A stretch of 64,000 nt of DNA from contig NC_034010.1 in assembly GCF_000346465.2 (NCBI RefSeq), forward strand, positions 26,312,643-26,376,642. Reading direction: 5' to 3'. The translations under genes were made by a program, and so were the position numbers. The notes under the pieces are model-generated. The model did no database searches. It saw nothing but the letters and a program-made list of their open reading frames with translations, and had not been told where the DNA came from. How positions within the stretch are numbered: position 1 is the stretch's first letter; every line of letters starts with the position of its first letter. This DNA comes from Prunus persica. Taxonomy: Eukaryota > Streptophyta > Magnoliopsida > Rosales > Rosaceae. Below are positions 23,640 to 35,631 of the stretch, in pieces.

Positions 23640-24410
23640 TCGTTTCGTGTACACATTATTAGCATTCACGAGGCTTTTGTGTATAGATTTTGTCATTTTG
23701 GGGATTCATATACGAATTTAGCATTTTTTATGGGTTCATGTAGCATTTTTTTTTGGGTTTCGAGTAAGATTTTGGTATTTTTGGACTTTTGTGTCTTAGT
23801 TTAGTATTTTTTTCAGGTTCGTGTCTAGATTTGATCAATTTGGGGTTTCGATGGTAGATTTTGGAATTCTCCAGAGTTTTGCGTATCAACTTAGTATTTG
23901 TTATAATTTAATGTGTAGATTTTCGAATATTTAGGTTTCAATTATAGATTTTGGCAATTGAAGGTTTCATGTATGAATTTAGCATTTTGAGCGCTTGGAG
24001 TATAGATTTTTGCTTTTTGAAGCATCATGGATGAATTTAGTATTTTTAAGATTTAATATAACATTTTGTGATATCGAGTATAAATCTTGGCATTTTCATT
24101 ATGAATGAGTAGAGTTTGTGTATATATATGCAATCTCAATCATTAAATGTGCTTTAATCTAATACTCTAAAATGTGTGTTATGATGTGTGTCCTTACTTG
24201 AAACCCTTTAAAAAAAAAAAAAACTAAATCATACATGAAACCCCAAAAATGACAAAAAAGCTAAATCTAACATCAACACCACAAAATTTTACATGAAACC
24301 CTAAAAAATGCTTAGTTCATATTCGGACCCAAAAAAAATACTAACTTCATACTTGAAACTCGAAAATTCTCAAATTTATACATGAAATCTCTAAGAGTGA
24401 AAAGCCAAAC
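23640..24410. repeat. Degenerate tandem array of ~30-bp units with an inverted arm
   Basis: From about 23640 to 24110 some 15 units of 29-31 bases follow the pattern GGTTTCRTGTATRRATTTWG then RATTTT. Two subtypes tend to alternate: TAGATTTTGGCATTTT and GAATTTAGCATTTT. After a unique spacer, about 24215-24410 holds five or six units in the opposite orientation (ACATGAAACCCYAAAAAATG). Unit identity is low, so it is an old array. It encodes nothing obvious. Confidence 0.75.
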
Positions 24411-24825
24411 AAGAGACCTATGATGTCAAAATCCAAATGGACCTATCCTATCATATGGTAAGGAAACCTACAATTAACCCATATCATTCTCATGTCCGGG
24501 TGTCCTAAGATTTTTAAAGATAAAAATAAGATTATAAAATTTTCAAAAAAGTTGAGGAACTTAATCATTTTTTGGGTTGAAATTTTTCTGGAGATGTAAC
24601 AAGTATATAGAGCTTTTAAAAATTCCAACAAAATTGTGTATTTAATATTGGCATATGCACCACGAACACAAAGGCAAAATATAATCTTCATTTGGGCCTT
24701 TCACAAACATTATTGAATTGAGATTAAGCCCGATTCCTAGCCTACTGAAATAATATTGTCCGTCTTGAAAGGCCCACTTTTTGGGCCTCACTCATCTTAG
24801 CCTCTTCGATGAGTCCAGAAACCAT

Positions 24826-24835
24826 ACGACGTCGT
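24826..24835. promoter_or_regulatory. C-box palindrome ACGACGTCGT
   Basis: A perfect 10-bp palindrome containing GACGTC, a binding core of C-box/TGA-type bZIP factors, about 206 nt before the FAS1 start. The same 10-mer recurs at 46273 and 58007. Confidence 0.5.
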
Positions 24836-25040
24836 TCCAACCTTGATGCAATGCAAGAAACTCTATTACGTATCCCAAATCATAGGCTCTCTCAACTGGC
24901 TCGCTAGGTGCTTGAACACGCCAGTGTGAAGCTCCTAGAGTTGGGACCTCAGCAGCCGAAATCCAACGCTTGCAGAAGAGCCACGTGGGAAGATCCCGAG
25001 CGCCGGAAAGCTCGCCTGCGATTCAGGATCGTCAAAGACG

Positions 25041-25631
25041 ATGAGCAGAAGCCGGATTCTGAGAAATCCGATTGCGTTCGTTTGGTGGGCTGTGTTGGTT
25101 TGTTGCTTTTTAATTGTTACAATCTCAATGCTGAGGCTTCCAGAGATCCCGCTTGGGTTGCAATATCCCACTACAAAAACAAGTAAACAAACTTCAGAGA
25201 ATGACAAATTTTCGATAGGGAGGTTTGGGAAGATGATGCTTGAAATGTTGCCTGAAGATCTTGCTTTCACTGTGTTTGTTCCTTCAGAGGAAGCTTTCGA
25301 GCGCGATCTGAGGCTCAGCCCAAATGAAAGTTTAGTGGGGGAGAAGATGAATGACGACACGTATGCAATTATGTCTCGAATATTGGGGTTCTCGGCTGTT
25401 CCTCGGAGGCTTGCTTCAGTCAATGTGCCGATTGACAAGGAGCTGTCGTATGATTCGATATCTGGGTTTGTGTTGTATATCTCGAAAGAGGAAGATGGAG
25501 CGTTGACGGTCAACAGGGTTCGATCCAGAAGAGTGGATCTGAGGAAGAAGGGAAGCGTTGTGCATATCATGGATGGAGTGATCATGGATGCTGAGTTCCA
25601 ACAATCAGTTCAGCCTGAGGAACAAGATTGA
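25041..25631 (+). CDS. Small membrane-anchored FAS1-domain protein
   Basis: A 196-aa single-exon protein. A hydrophobic segment at 11-31 (IAFVWWAVLVCCFLIVTISM) is a signal anchor or signal peptide; a Ser/Thr/Lys-rich linker follows. A single fasciclin domain occupies about 57-185, with the H1-type motif FTVFVPSEEAF (76-86) and the H2-type motif VVHIMDGVIM (173-182). The C-terminus is hydrophilic, so there is no GPI signal and no arabinogalactan Pro-rich region, unlike classical FLA proteins. It therefore belongs with the short plant FAS1-only proteins of unknown function, probably facing the secretory lumen. A different frame is open upstream from 24908 but shows no domain. AATAAAG at 25734 is a plausible polyadenylation signal. 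Not in the Arabidopsis block as I remember it. Confidence 0.85.
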   Translation: MSRSRILRNPIAFVWWAVLVCCFLIVTISMLRLPEIPLGLQYPTTKTSKQTSENDKFSIGRFGKMMLEMLPEDLAFTVFVPSEEAFERDLRLSPNESLVGEKMNDDTYAIMSRILGFSAVPRRLASVNVPIDKELSYDSISGFVLYISKEEDGALTVNRVRSRRVDLRKKGSVVHIMDGVIMDAEFQQSVQPEEQD

Positions 25632-26128
25632 GTTCACTCGTGAATTTTTGTAACATTGTACTTGGATTACTGTAGAAACATATATATGAGATGTTGTAAT
25701 TCTTTCTAGATATTTTTATTACACAATTATACTAATAAAGTTCTTAGGCAAGGGAATTTGTTTTTTTTGTTTACACAATCAAGAATGGTAGAATTGTAAC
25801 AACGCATAAATGAGTCATAAGGTTAATAAAACAGATGAAATGGGTCTACAAAGTAAGATGGGAAGCAAAGCAACCCAAGTTTTAGAGTACAAAATGAATA
25901 TGTCCGTCATCACTTGACAACCCGTAAATTATATGTTTAAAAGAAACTGAGCACCATCCGGGACATGGCAAAAAATTAGGGGTAATTATTAAATCGGCCA
26001 TGTCCTATGCATCCCTCCAATTCCAACTTGAAATTCATCGAGGCTGGAAAGAAGTGAGAGTATGCATTTTAGTTATCTTAGTCGACAGATGACGCCCCTC
26101 AAAGCTCCAACCCGTATATAGATACTTC
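25632..26128. other. Spacer between convergent FAS1 gene and RPN8
   Basis: The two 3' untranslated ends face each other across about 500 bases. Nothing else is seen. Confidence 0.6.
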
Positions 26129-29100
26129 TTAGCTTCCGGCTGCAGCTGGTACAGCAACTTGTTTTGAGTCTTCTGCCTTTTCATGCTCCTTATTGTGCAT
26201 CTGAAATATTCCAAAATTTTCAAATCAGAATACATTATGTGAAGTTTGTAAAGAAAATCAAGGAAGATCCAAATATTTGTGACAATATTATAGCACCATG
26301 CACATTGCTTGACAAGCCAGGCTCAATGAAACAGCGGAAAAGCTAGAACCATAATGGACAGAACAAGAATGAATAGTGGCCTTTTCATGCTCCTTTTGTT
26401 TTCTCATTCACCCTCAAACACCGAAGGAATAATTGCTAAGGTGAGGAATCCTATATTAGAATTACACATTCAAGGAAATGCATCTTACCTTGTTGTTAAT
26501 CAAGTTGTGAAGAGCAATAACACTTCGGATGAGAGAAGAAAGATAGATAACCAACATCATATCATTTGTTTTCACTGCACATGACAACAAGGACATGATT
26601 CAACATTTTAGCAGAATAGGCACTTGAGCACGGATCAAAAATCTAACTGTAAAGCAGTTTAAATGATAAAATATCTACAGAGGCAGAATAAACACAGCAG
26701 GTTTATTTACCTGAAAAAGCCTTGATCAACTCGGAAACATTAAGATTTGGAAGTAGATTGAACACATCCTACAAGGATTTTGAATAGAGAAATAAGAAAA
26801 CGTACAGGTGGTATGGTGAAAATATTAAGACTAGGCAAAAATTAGAAAGAACTCAAAACCTTATAAAAGACAGAGACATTATGATTCTAGCTTATACTAC
26901 ATATAGGTTACGCCAAAACCGAACCTGTAGATGGTACAAAATCTCGTGGTTTAAAGGGAGCTTTCCATCAATAACAAGGTCAAGATAACCCCGAATCTCT
27001 CGAAGTCTTGCTTCCAATCCCTTCAAGGCTGTGAGTTTCCCTGTAACCTGTACAAGACTTGGAAACTAAGTTTGTTGTATTCATGTTAGACTTGTCATGT
27101 GTCTGTGTGTGAATAAGAAGTAAAAACCAGACCTCTGTTGCAAGAGTGCTGATGGTTGTATCCTTCACATCTCTAAGCAAGTGTTCCACTCCTGTTAAAG
27201 AGTAACATGGTAACTCAAAACTAGAACTAGATACTCACTCACCAACCCACAAAAGAAAGAAAGAAATTGATCTCTGCATGCAATAAGTTGGGAGTTCTTT
27301 TGATTCAATGCTAATAAAGGGGGAGCACCGGTTATTTATCCCATCGGCATACCAATTTCCTCAACTTCATGGGCAGCAATTTCAGAAGGCACATGAACGA
27401 ACACCTTCTGGCTTTTCTGGGTAGCGTTCTGTAATCAAACTAAAATGTTAATTCAAATTTGCATGAAACTGGATTTCAAGTTAAAAGTAACACTAACCAT
27501 AGAGCTTCGTTGCTAATAGTACACAAGAACAATAGAAAATGGAGCTTTTTTTAATTAAAAAAAAAATGGTGATTCTACCTCTTTAACCTCTTCAACAGTA
27601 CAGTAAGCTTTTGTGGGTATACCCAGCTCCTTTGGTTGGACATCAATTATGACCAAGACAGGATTTGGGACATAGCTGCAAAATCAAACGGAATGGAGAA
27701 AGGAAGAAAAATTAATGAGAACTTAGAAGGACAAAGAAAGGAAACAGATATTCATGTAGGCTGCAGGCTTCCCCATGTTAGAAAACCAAAAAGGGGGGCA
27801 GAAAGGCAGCATATTGTACCACTGCACAAGAATATCACTTAAAGGCACAGTGCTTCCTTATAACCAACCATCACTATTTTGTAGAAAACTGACACGCAAC
27901 CACAAGGTTTCCAAATTCCCAGACATCTTAGTTCTTGTTTTTCTATATCTTCAAGTTAGATCAGCAAAATGGTATAGTACCGTGCATGTCGGAGAGAGGA
28001 AAGAAAGAGGTACACTTCTGCTCCTTTTTGTTGGTTAAAAACTTAATACGGTTTCTCTAATCTCAATTTGAACAATGTCAACCTTAGAATACTCAAATTA
28101 TTTCAATGTTATCCCTCCACATAATTTTGTTAATCAGACTAGATGTTAGAAACATTCATGATATTTGTATGCAATCTTAAGTACAAGGAGCGCTGGTTTG
28201 CATTGGGTTGGTCGACTTACTCATTAAATAAAGCGTGAATGTCCAAGTCATTTTCTCGCAATTTTGGACCCGTGCTGTACCATCCCACAACATGCTCCTT
28301 TGCTGGAAAAAGTTATTTGTCAATTTTTCATCATAACCGACAATGTACATATGTGGAAATAAGAGAATTTTCTCGACTAATACCGTTTATTCTCTTCGCC
28401 ATGGCATACATGGCCTCATGGTAGTTGTGATCAAGAAACCAAATACTAGGGTCCCTGTCATCTTCTTCAAAGGGCACTGTGAATAGAGATCAAATATTAT
28501 TTGTGTAAAAAGTAATGCACTTGATCTGGAAACATAAAGGTTTTAAAATCAAGAACATAGAAAAGGCCAAATAAGAAAATATTTTAGTATAACAAAAACC
28601 TGACAAACACAAAATCTAAACTAATTCGTCAAATTTAAGGATACAATCATGGAATTCAAGGCTGATACTGCCTAACTTTCTGTTGGAAAATCAATAAACA
28701 AGAAACTTAAAATAGTACATGAATATAAGTGGTAGATACTAACAACTAGAGCACCTACAATGCAACAGGAAATTAACATACAAAGTGCACGGTACCGTAA
28801 ATAAACTAATACACTTTCAAACTACGCAGGTCTATACAATTGGAAAGAAAATAAAAGCACAAATTTTGCATATTTAGGCTACAACAACCTCAGTACCTCT
28901 TGAGTTAAAATTATAAATGCCTGATCAAATAGCATGTCTAGAATGCCACAATCAGTTGTTATCACTTTAACTTTTCTACATAGCAAATTTGAAATTTGAC
29001 ACAAGTAGGAATTCATATAGCAGCATACAATTCAAAATGTAACTTAACTTTGTTAAGCCAATTCCAAGTTTAAGCTCATAGCGGCAACAGCACACTTATT

Positions 29101-29550
29101 TTTTTGAATAATTAAGAAAAATACACCTTGTTTTTCACAATGTCATAACCTAAAGACAAAATATTCTGTAGCAGCAATGAATTATCCACCACAATTGGAG
29201 CAAAATTCAAAATCAAAACCACCATAATCAGATCAAAATGGGAAAAATTCATCTCCAGATAAAATAAACATATTTCAAAAGTAAAAAAGGAATGAGATCC
29301 AAACAGAGCCGAGGAACCGAAAGAGAAGCAGATGGACTAAAAGACGGACAGAAATATACGAACCGGCATAGCTGTTGGTGACGTCAACGGTGCCCTTGAA
29401 AGAGGAGCCAAGCAGAACGCCGACGACGCGCTTGCGAGTGTCCTTGGCGACCCTGTTGTAATTGTCGACGATGCTGAGCAAAACCAGAGGGTGAACTATC
29501 ACCTTCTCGATCGGCCTCGCTGAGATTTGCTGCGTTTTTATCACATCCAT
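26129..29550 (-). CDS. RPN8: 26S proteasome lid subunit RPN8 (MPN-domain, PSMD7)
   Basis: Non-ATPase subunit 7 of the 26S proteasome. It pairs with RPN11 in the lid. Ten exons join in frame with GT-AG introns: 29550-29364, 28476-28384, 28302-28221, 27675-27579, 27428-27353, 27191-27133, 27047-26925, 26768-26711, 26574-26489 and 26200-26129, giving 310 aa, the family length. The MPN domain (about 15-150) begins [20 protein letters not shown] and contains [19 protein letters not shown] and [19 protein letters not shown]. Where active enzymes have HSHP, this protein has GWYSTG, so the JAMM zinc site is absent, as expected for RPN8. The C-terminal half ([38 protein letters not shown]) is helical. 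It sits head-to-tail with WOX5, the same pairing as in Arabidopsis At3g11260/70 and At5g05770/80. Confidence 0.98.
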
Positions 29551-30783
29551 TTCCTAATTTCTTCTTCTTGAACTGAACTTTTTCTTTTTTTGCTTGAATT
29601 TTGAGTTAGCTTCTTCTCCAGGAAACCTCAGCTGGCGTGTTCCAACTCAACCTGCTTGCTTTGCTGCTCTTCCTCAGTTTCGCTTTCCTCTCGCCTTTCA
29701 CCGAACAATACATTTTTTATATTATGAAAAGCTTTGTTCGTTTCGGGATTCTTAGTTGGGCATCAAAGCCCAAGTTGTGAAAAAAACCGCCTCAATCTTA
29801 ATGGGCCTTGTTTGGAACAGCTATATTACCTTTGGGCCCCTTTAACTGGCTTGAGCTTGGGTCAAAATAGGTATTATTAGGTTAACATGTTGAAAATATA
29901 CTTTTTTTGGGACCTTTTATGAAGAATCTTCGATCCATAAGCAATAAGCTTATAGCTCAAGTAGTTACGAATAGTCACTAATGCGCTTAAAAATTAGTGT
30001 TCGATTTCTCCCTCTCTAATTCAACAGGCAAAGCATATACCCGGCTCCTATCACCATTATATGAGTCGCACGTGATGAAGAGTGTGAGAGGGAAAACTGT
30101 ATGACCCCCCTCTCTATAAGGTCCTCATGCACTTCTCCATTTCTATCCCTGAGATTCTAGATGCCCTTTGAAGAATAATCACTTTACAACACTATGAAAG
30201 GGCAGGTTTAGAATCTCAAAATGAAATTACTGAATAATAGTTTTGGTAGTAGCATAATATAAAGGGATAGGAGAGTAGCGGATGAGTTTTACTTTGTAAA
30301 AGGATAAATGAGGGTTGTGGGGAAGTGGGGAAGTAGATTAGGACATGAAATTCAAAGCTGGAAGCAGACCCAAGGCCAAGAGTAAGCATAGCATGGACAA
30401 TTTATGCAGCCCAAGGAGACACATCTCATGTGAGGACGCAAAAATTCCAAATTCCAAGCATTCATGTGGAAAACAAGAACCCAACAGAGTAAATCACAGA
30501 GAAATTAATAACAACAAAGTTTTCTGAGCACATGCAGAGGAGAATGTCCAAGAATTTCCAATATTTTAAACCAACTTTAAAATTAATTTCACTACTACGT
30601 AAAATTTTCAGCTACAAAGTTTTCCACTCCAAGCTATCTCCCCCCACACCCTCCCTTTCTGTTCACCCTTCTTCCTGCCACCAGCTAAACCCTAAATTCT
30701 ACAAATGACAGCCATGGCTCTACACTATAAAGCTGGCTAACTAGAAGTTTTTTCTTTTTCTTATAACAATTGAAGCCTGTAAT
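29551..30783. other. Intergenic region RPN8 / WOX5
   Basis: Promoter of RPN8 and 3' flank of WOX5, both minus-strand genes. A SINE-like element is at 29940-30110. No other gene is supported. Confidence 0.55.
29940..30110 (+). mobile_element. tRNA-derived SINE-like element
   Basis: TATAGCTCAAGTAGTTACGA (29951-29970) resembles a Pol III A box and GTGTTCGATTTCTCC (29997-30011) a B box, at SINE-like spacing. The ends are approximate. Confidence 0.45.
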
Positions 30784-31486
30784 TTAAAGGAAGCTTAAGC
30801 GCAGATCCAATGGTGGATGGTCCATTTCTGTCCCAACCCTGTAAGCAAAAGCTGTAGCCTCTTTGCAGTATTCGTTTGCATGAAATCTCATCTTCTCCGC
30901 TTCTGATTCGTCGAAGGAGTTTACTGGGAAAAGTTGAAGGGTCTCAATCACTCTCGCCGGCTCCGAAACTTGATTTAGTTCTGCAAAGACGACCACAAAA
31001 ATCAAACATTTAAAAGAGCAGGAAAAAAAAAAGAGTAAAAAAGATAAGTTTCTCTTTGTTTCTTGAGAAAGTGATCTGAGAGATTAAAAAAACAGTTACT
31101 TCAAAGAGAAAATATCTTTTAACAGCCACTAATAGCGTACGTTTTGGAGAAGAAATCTTGTCATGATCTCGACGAGTGAAATCCTTGTCATCGATGGAAA
31201 CTTTGCGGCGTTTCTGTCTTTCTCTGGCTTTGTGATTCTGAAACCAATAGAAAACGTTTTTGCTCTCGATCTTTCCATAAAAGCTTAGCTGAGAGGAGAT
31301 TTTCTGAATCTGATCAGTGCTCGGCGTACGGAGTCCAGACCTGAACAGGTCAGTTAGAACTTTAACCTGTTCAGTAGTCGGATTCCAACGCCCGCACTTG
31401 GTTCCATTATTATTGCCATTGCCACCACCACCACTGCCGCGAAAACTCGCAGCTTTAATGCAAAACCCTGACATGCCCTCATCCAT
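30784..31486 (-). CDS. WOX5: WUSCHEL-related homeobox WOX5/WOX7 transcription factor
   Basis: Homeodomain transcription factor of the modern WUS clade; WOX5 keeps stem cells of the root quiescent centre undifferentiated. Two exons, 31486-31141 and 30980-30784, join through AAA C/AA CTA and give 180 aa, close to Arabidopsis WOX5 (182). The WUS-type homeodomain spans about 31-96 ([58 protein letters not shown]). The WUS box is TLQLFPVN (129-136) and the protein ends in the EAR-like repressor motif LDLRLSFL; both contact TOPLESS-type corepressors in the family. Start could be 31486 (MDEGMSGF) or 31474 (MSGFCIK); the family N-terminus (MSFSVKG) favours the second. A TATATA lies at 31590-31597. 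Retained beside RPN8 as in Arabidopsis, where WOX5 and WOX7 are duplicates. Confidence 0.96.
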
Positions 31487-31589
31487 ATTTGATTTTTCAG
31501 CTTCAAATGCCTAGAAACGAAACAAGTCTCTGCTGCCTCAGAACTTCCTTTCTGAGCTTCTGAACTCAAAACAGTGTGAACCCGTGTGC

Positions 31590-31597
31590 ATATATAA
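31590..31597 (-). promoter_or_regulatory. Candidate TATA box of WOX5
   Basis: On the minus strand TTATATATGC lies about 105 nt before the WOX5 start codon, a normal plant distance. The surrounding DNA is AT-rich, so chance is possible. Confidence 0.45.
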
Positions 31598-32845
31598 TAC
31601 CATAAAGTGGATACTTTATTTATTAATCTTTTGTGTTACATTTTTTATTTGCGGAGTAGGTTTTTGTTTTATTGAAATCAACCCTTTGTTTATATATTAA
31701 TCTGCGTTGTTTTTAGGGAATTTGAGATTGAATTATGTGGATTTGTTCGTTTCAATTATCTTTTCCCGGTTTTTTGTGCTGAGAGATATAAATAGAGAGA
31801 CATGCGTGAAAGCTGCCACTGTTCAACATTGGTCGTCGAGCAGACAAGATGTGAGTTTTCACTAATAATGCATAAAATTGTAATTGAAACTCTCTAACAG
31901 CATTTTTTATTTCCTTGAGTTCATATGGATATATAAAATTTTCTTTAGGGTTTTTATGCTTTGCACTAAAATATATATCGGGGAGATTCTTCTATAAGTA
32001 TTTAAGGTAATAATTTGTTACGTATTTTTAATCTCGACTGTGTGATTGCTTTCACTAGATGTATTGGTAGATTTAATATGCAATATATATGCAATCCAAC
32101 GATCGACAATATAAATATATAACTAATTTTTAACATAAAATACTTATTGAAGAATTCTCGTATATATGCTTATTCTAAGATGTTGAGTTTTGTAAATCTC
32201 ATGCTCTAGAATAGTAGACTAATCTAGTGCGTCCAAGACCACCAGGACACGTGAGTAAAGCCAAGCATCATTTTTAATTATGTTGGTGTGTTGCTAAAGA
32301 TCATATAGAAGAGTGCAATTTGATGGATTATCTTAACTGGGCAATTTTTCAAAAGAAAGATCGATGCAAGTGAAAGTCAAAATTTCACATTGTCTGATCC
32401 AAATTGGACGGTTGTGATCGCAACAGACTGACAAAGATACCGAGTTAGGTTGACCCTAAGACTAAGTAGAGCTCAGTCAAATAGTGTGGGGTTAAATCTC
32501 CTTTTAAGGGTGTGTGGGAACATAAACAAAGCGACAATAAAGCCACCAAATTGAAATATGGGGGAGGGACAAGTCATGACCAGCCAAAAGAGGGGGACAA
32601 ATTGGATTTTCTTATGTCATGTGCCTCCTGTCGTAAGCAACTACATGCCCCTTTTTCCAGTCACTTGGTTGCTTCATCCTTAGCTTCAAATATATATACA
32701 ACAAATTTTAAAACACACTTATCATTTGCTTGTAGGTACACGATTCTGGGAGTGATCAAAAGTCTAGGTGATATTTTGTAGTTTTGGGTTTGTCCTTACA
32801 CAGGGAATATATCATACATGGTTGAATACATAGTCATGTCATGAT

Positions 32846-33145
32846 GACTTTGCATGCAGTTTCCATTTTAGATATGGAATTGGAAATAACATCGGTGCAT
32901 GTTATCGTATTATCATGAAAAAGTGAAATTTGAACTTGAGATCTCTTTGAAATATAGTATGTAACATTAATATACTTGATAGTAACTTGAAACATACCTT
33001 CAAAACGAAGAAAAGGGTTTAGTTTAGTGCATGGTTTGGTATTGAGACTTTGCATATAGTATCCGTCCTAGATCTGAAATTGGAAACAACATCAATTCAT
33101 GTTATTGTATTATCGTGAAAAGGTGGAATTCGAACTCGACATCTC
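32846..33145. repeat. Diverged ~100-bp direct repeat, period 200
   Basis: The block starting GACTTTGCAT at 32846 recurs at 33046. Both copies continue with GAAATTGGAAA-type sequence, ACATC, CATGTTAT, GTATTATC and a GAACT(T/C)GA block before ATCTCT. Estimated identity is about 80 percent. The shared GAACTCGA core is a reversed tRNA B box, so these are probably two tails or heads of one SINE family. Confidence 0.75.
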
Positions 33146-33552
33146 TCCTAACATAATAAATGTTAATAAATGTTGTGAATGCTTGCTTGTGAATCTGGAA
33201 ATGGTCTTGATCCATTTGATTTATTATAGTTATATTTAGCGTGTGACAAAATCCCAAGAAAAGTCTTGGAGCATGCATGGTTTGGTTTGGTCTCTCAAGA
33301 ATTTGAATAGTAAATCTAGTAATTGGGTAGTCAAGAGAAGAGCAGTAGCGCAGTGCCAAGTTGTGTTGCACACTTTCGACAATTCCCGAGGATATGTTTG
33401 TATTCACGAGCAAAATATTTGTCTGTTTGCACTTGGCACAATAGTTAGCTGACTGCTGTCTGTGAATGTGGTCTGGCTAACTCCTGGGAGCTTTAACTAA
33501 TTAATTAATTTGAACTAAACTAATTAAACCTAATTAAAGAACATGTTATGCA

Positions 33553-33581
33553 GGTGAGTGAGTGAGTGAGTGAGTGAGTGG
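33553..33581. repeat. (GTGA)n tetranucleotide repeat
   Basis: About seven GTGA units in a row. Confidence 0.9.
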
Positions 33582-34562
33582 TGACGATGATCACATATGA
33601 TATAGTACAAGCGCACTAGGGTTTGCTGGGTTAGTGCCAACCCATCCTACCCGTCATCTTGAACATGTTCCTGTTTGGAAGCAGAGACTTACTTGGAGGA
33701 ACATGTCTTTTGTTTTGTTTAGATGAATTTTAAGATGAGTGAAACTTGATTGATTATCATATGATATCATATAGCTAGGCTGAAAGGCCAGCAGCTAATG
33801 GAACGCATGCTTCTCGATGAATGCATAATTACTAACAAGTACATTTGACTGAGATGAGATGAGAGGAGACCAAACCAGACTCAAAATTAAAATCAAACAT
33901 TTGAAAGGGGAGATTGGTAAAAGTGCCATGCTGTCCTGTTTGGCTGTCTTTTGCAATTGTCCATCTACACCCTACACAAACTTTTTCATTCATATATATA
34001 TATATGAGATGAGTTTGAGAGACATGAGATTGAGACAGAGAGAAACGAGAAAGATGTGTTTATTATGTGTATGTGGAGAGGGTGAATGCGGAAAACGTGA
34101 GATTCGAGAAGGCTTAGCTAGAATTAGGGCACGCGTGAAATCCAGGCCGCCCCCTAAAAATCTCCCTCCTTTTTCGACTTTATTGTCTCCATTGCAGCTT
34201 ATAATTAAGCACTAAGCAGCAGTGGAAGGTTCACCGCCATCATCCAGACAAAAAGGCCAAAAGCCAGCCCACTTACTTACCGTTCATATTTTATAAGAGA
34301 GCAGAGAATATGATTTTGGGGGATTAAGACGTTGTGGATATCCCATCCAATCATGCTTGGCTGCTGCTGCTGCCTGCTGGCATCTCATTAATGGGCAAAG
34401 GCCAAACTCACTTACTGAAACCCACTATAATCATAATAATTCCACTTGTTAATTGCATATGTACTTAGCATCCTTTCTGTTTGTTGCTACCACTGATAAC
34501 CAACTAGATTTTTTATTTTTATTTTTATACAAGCAATGTTGGGGGTGGAGGTTTCCTCACCA

Positions 34563-34717
34563 GGAAGGCTATAATGAGGTGTTTAAAGTGAGAAGGCTAT
34601 TTAAAGAGGTCAATCTCAACATAAAAAAAATGTAAAGAAATCATGAGACTTAAACATTTTAAATGTTTTGATGGTAGGATTGACCTCCTCACTTTAAACT
34701 CCCCATTGTAGCCTCTT
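34563..34717. mobile_element. Fold-back (MITE-like) element of about 155 bp
   Basis: The left arm GAAGGCTATAATGAGGTGTT (34564 on) followed by TAAAGTGAG and AGGTCAATC is matched inverted on the right by GATTGACCTCCTCACTTTAA, then CCATTGTAGCCTCTTC ending 34716. The arms pair over about 40 bases with a few mismatches and one insertion, around a central AT-rich loop. No coding capacity. Confidence 0.65.
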
Positions 34718-35631
34718 CCATTTTCTCACACACTCTATAAGTCAATGCCCTTTTTCGTTGGACCAAACACATTTGCTCACTAAATCTTTTTTAGTAGAGT
34801 TAATTCTCTTCACAATTTCAAAAACATTTTCAAGTTCGAATTCTCTACTCTAGCATCGATTTTTTATGTAACTACCAGGATCTGTGACATTTTCCCATCC
34901 GGTAATTTCAACAGATTCATTGGGGAACTCTGGAGTTGTCCCCAAGGGCACTTTATTAAAGATCGCGTACGACTATCAAATGCAAGTAATATAGTTGTAG
35001 ATGCCCCGTGATAAGTTAATTTGACAGTAATTAACTTTCAAGTTTTCCACTCGTTTCTCCCAAACATGAAGATTATCATATTGTTTACGGAATACAACAC
35101 CCATCGTTCATATTTCGGATTTCACCTTCATCATAAAGTTGAAAATCACGCGCAGTTCGGGGAAGGCTTCCATGGTGAATCTGTATTGGAAGAAAATAAA
35201 GGCATATGCTCTCTCATTCTACGGGATACAAGACCAAGCCAAGTAGGAATCCCAAATCAGTTTACTGTTCTGCTACTAAAAAGCGAAGTATGGATAACGG
35301 ATTCAGAAATGACCAGAAGCAGCAAAAAGGTAACATCCTATTCTAGATGTAGTAAAGGTACAAAGATAAAGCAGAATCCTCACACGCCAATGCACAGAAA
35401 CGAGAGATATGAACCATAACATTAGCTCCAAAAATGATCATGTTTCTAGCCGACAGTTAAAAGCAATCTTGAAATGATTGAAAAATCCTACCTATACTTT
35501 CAATGAAATAAAGATATTACAACCTTCTCTGGAAACAAAGGCCACGTTCTCACACTTGGCCATATATCCCTAACAGATGACTTCTTAAAAGTAGAATTGT
35601 CTTGACAGTAGATTCTGTAAGCAAATAGGAA

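Larger units (their letters stand above)
23266..25040. other. Intergenic region BAHD / FAS1 gene with repeat array
   Basis: It holds the 3' flank of the BAHD gene, a degenerate 30-bp repeat array (23640-24410) and the promoter region of the FAS1 gene, including the palindrome ACGACGTCGT at 24826-24835. Confidence 0.6.
31598..35631. other. Intergenic region WOX5 promoter / eIF3f 3' flank
   Basis: About 4 kb with no supported gene. It holds the presumed WOX5 promoter, a ~100-bp direct repeat with 200-bp period (32846-33145), a (GTGA)n run (33553-33581) and a fold-back element (34563-34717). GAGTTCGAATTCC-like tRNA B boxes (around 33128 and 34836) suggest eroded SINE pieces. Confidence 0.5.

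Noticed and set aside
23640..24410. Repeat array considered as a CRISPR array
   Set aside because: Units are degenerate and contiguous, without unique spacers, and the genome is a plant nucleus.
24908..25186. Alternative plus-strand frame overlapping the FAS1 start
   Set aside because: Out of frame with the FAS1 domain and ends early; the 25041 frame carries the signal anchor and domain.
33859..34215. 118-codon plus-strand frame
   Set aside because: Contains translated AT repeats and low-complexity Arg/Glu runs; no domain.
35021..35419. 132-codon plus-strand frame next to eIF3f
   Set aside because: Lies downstream of the eIF3f 3' end on the opposite strand, with no recognised motif or plausible exon neighbours.
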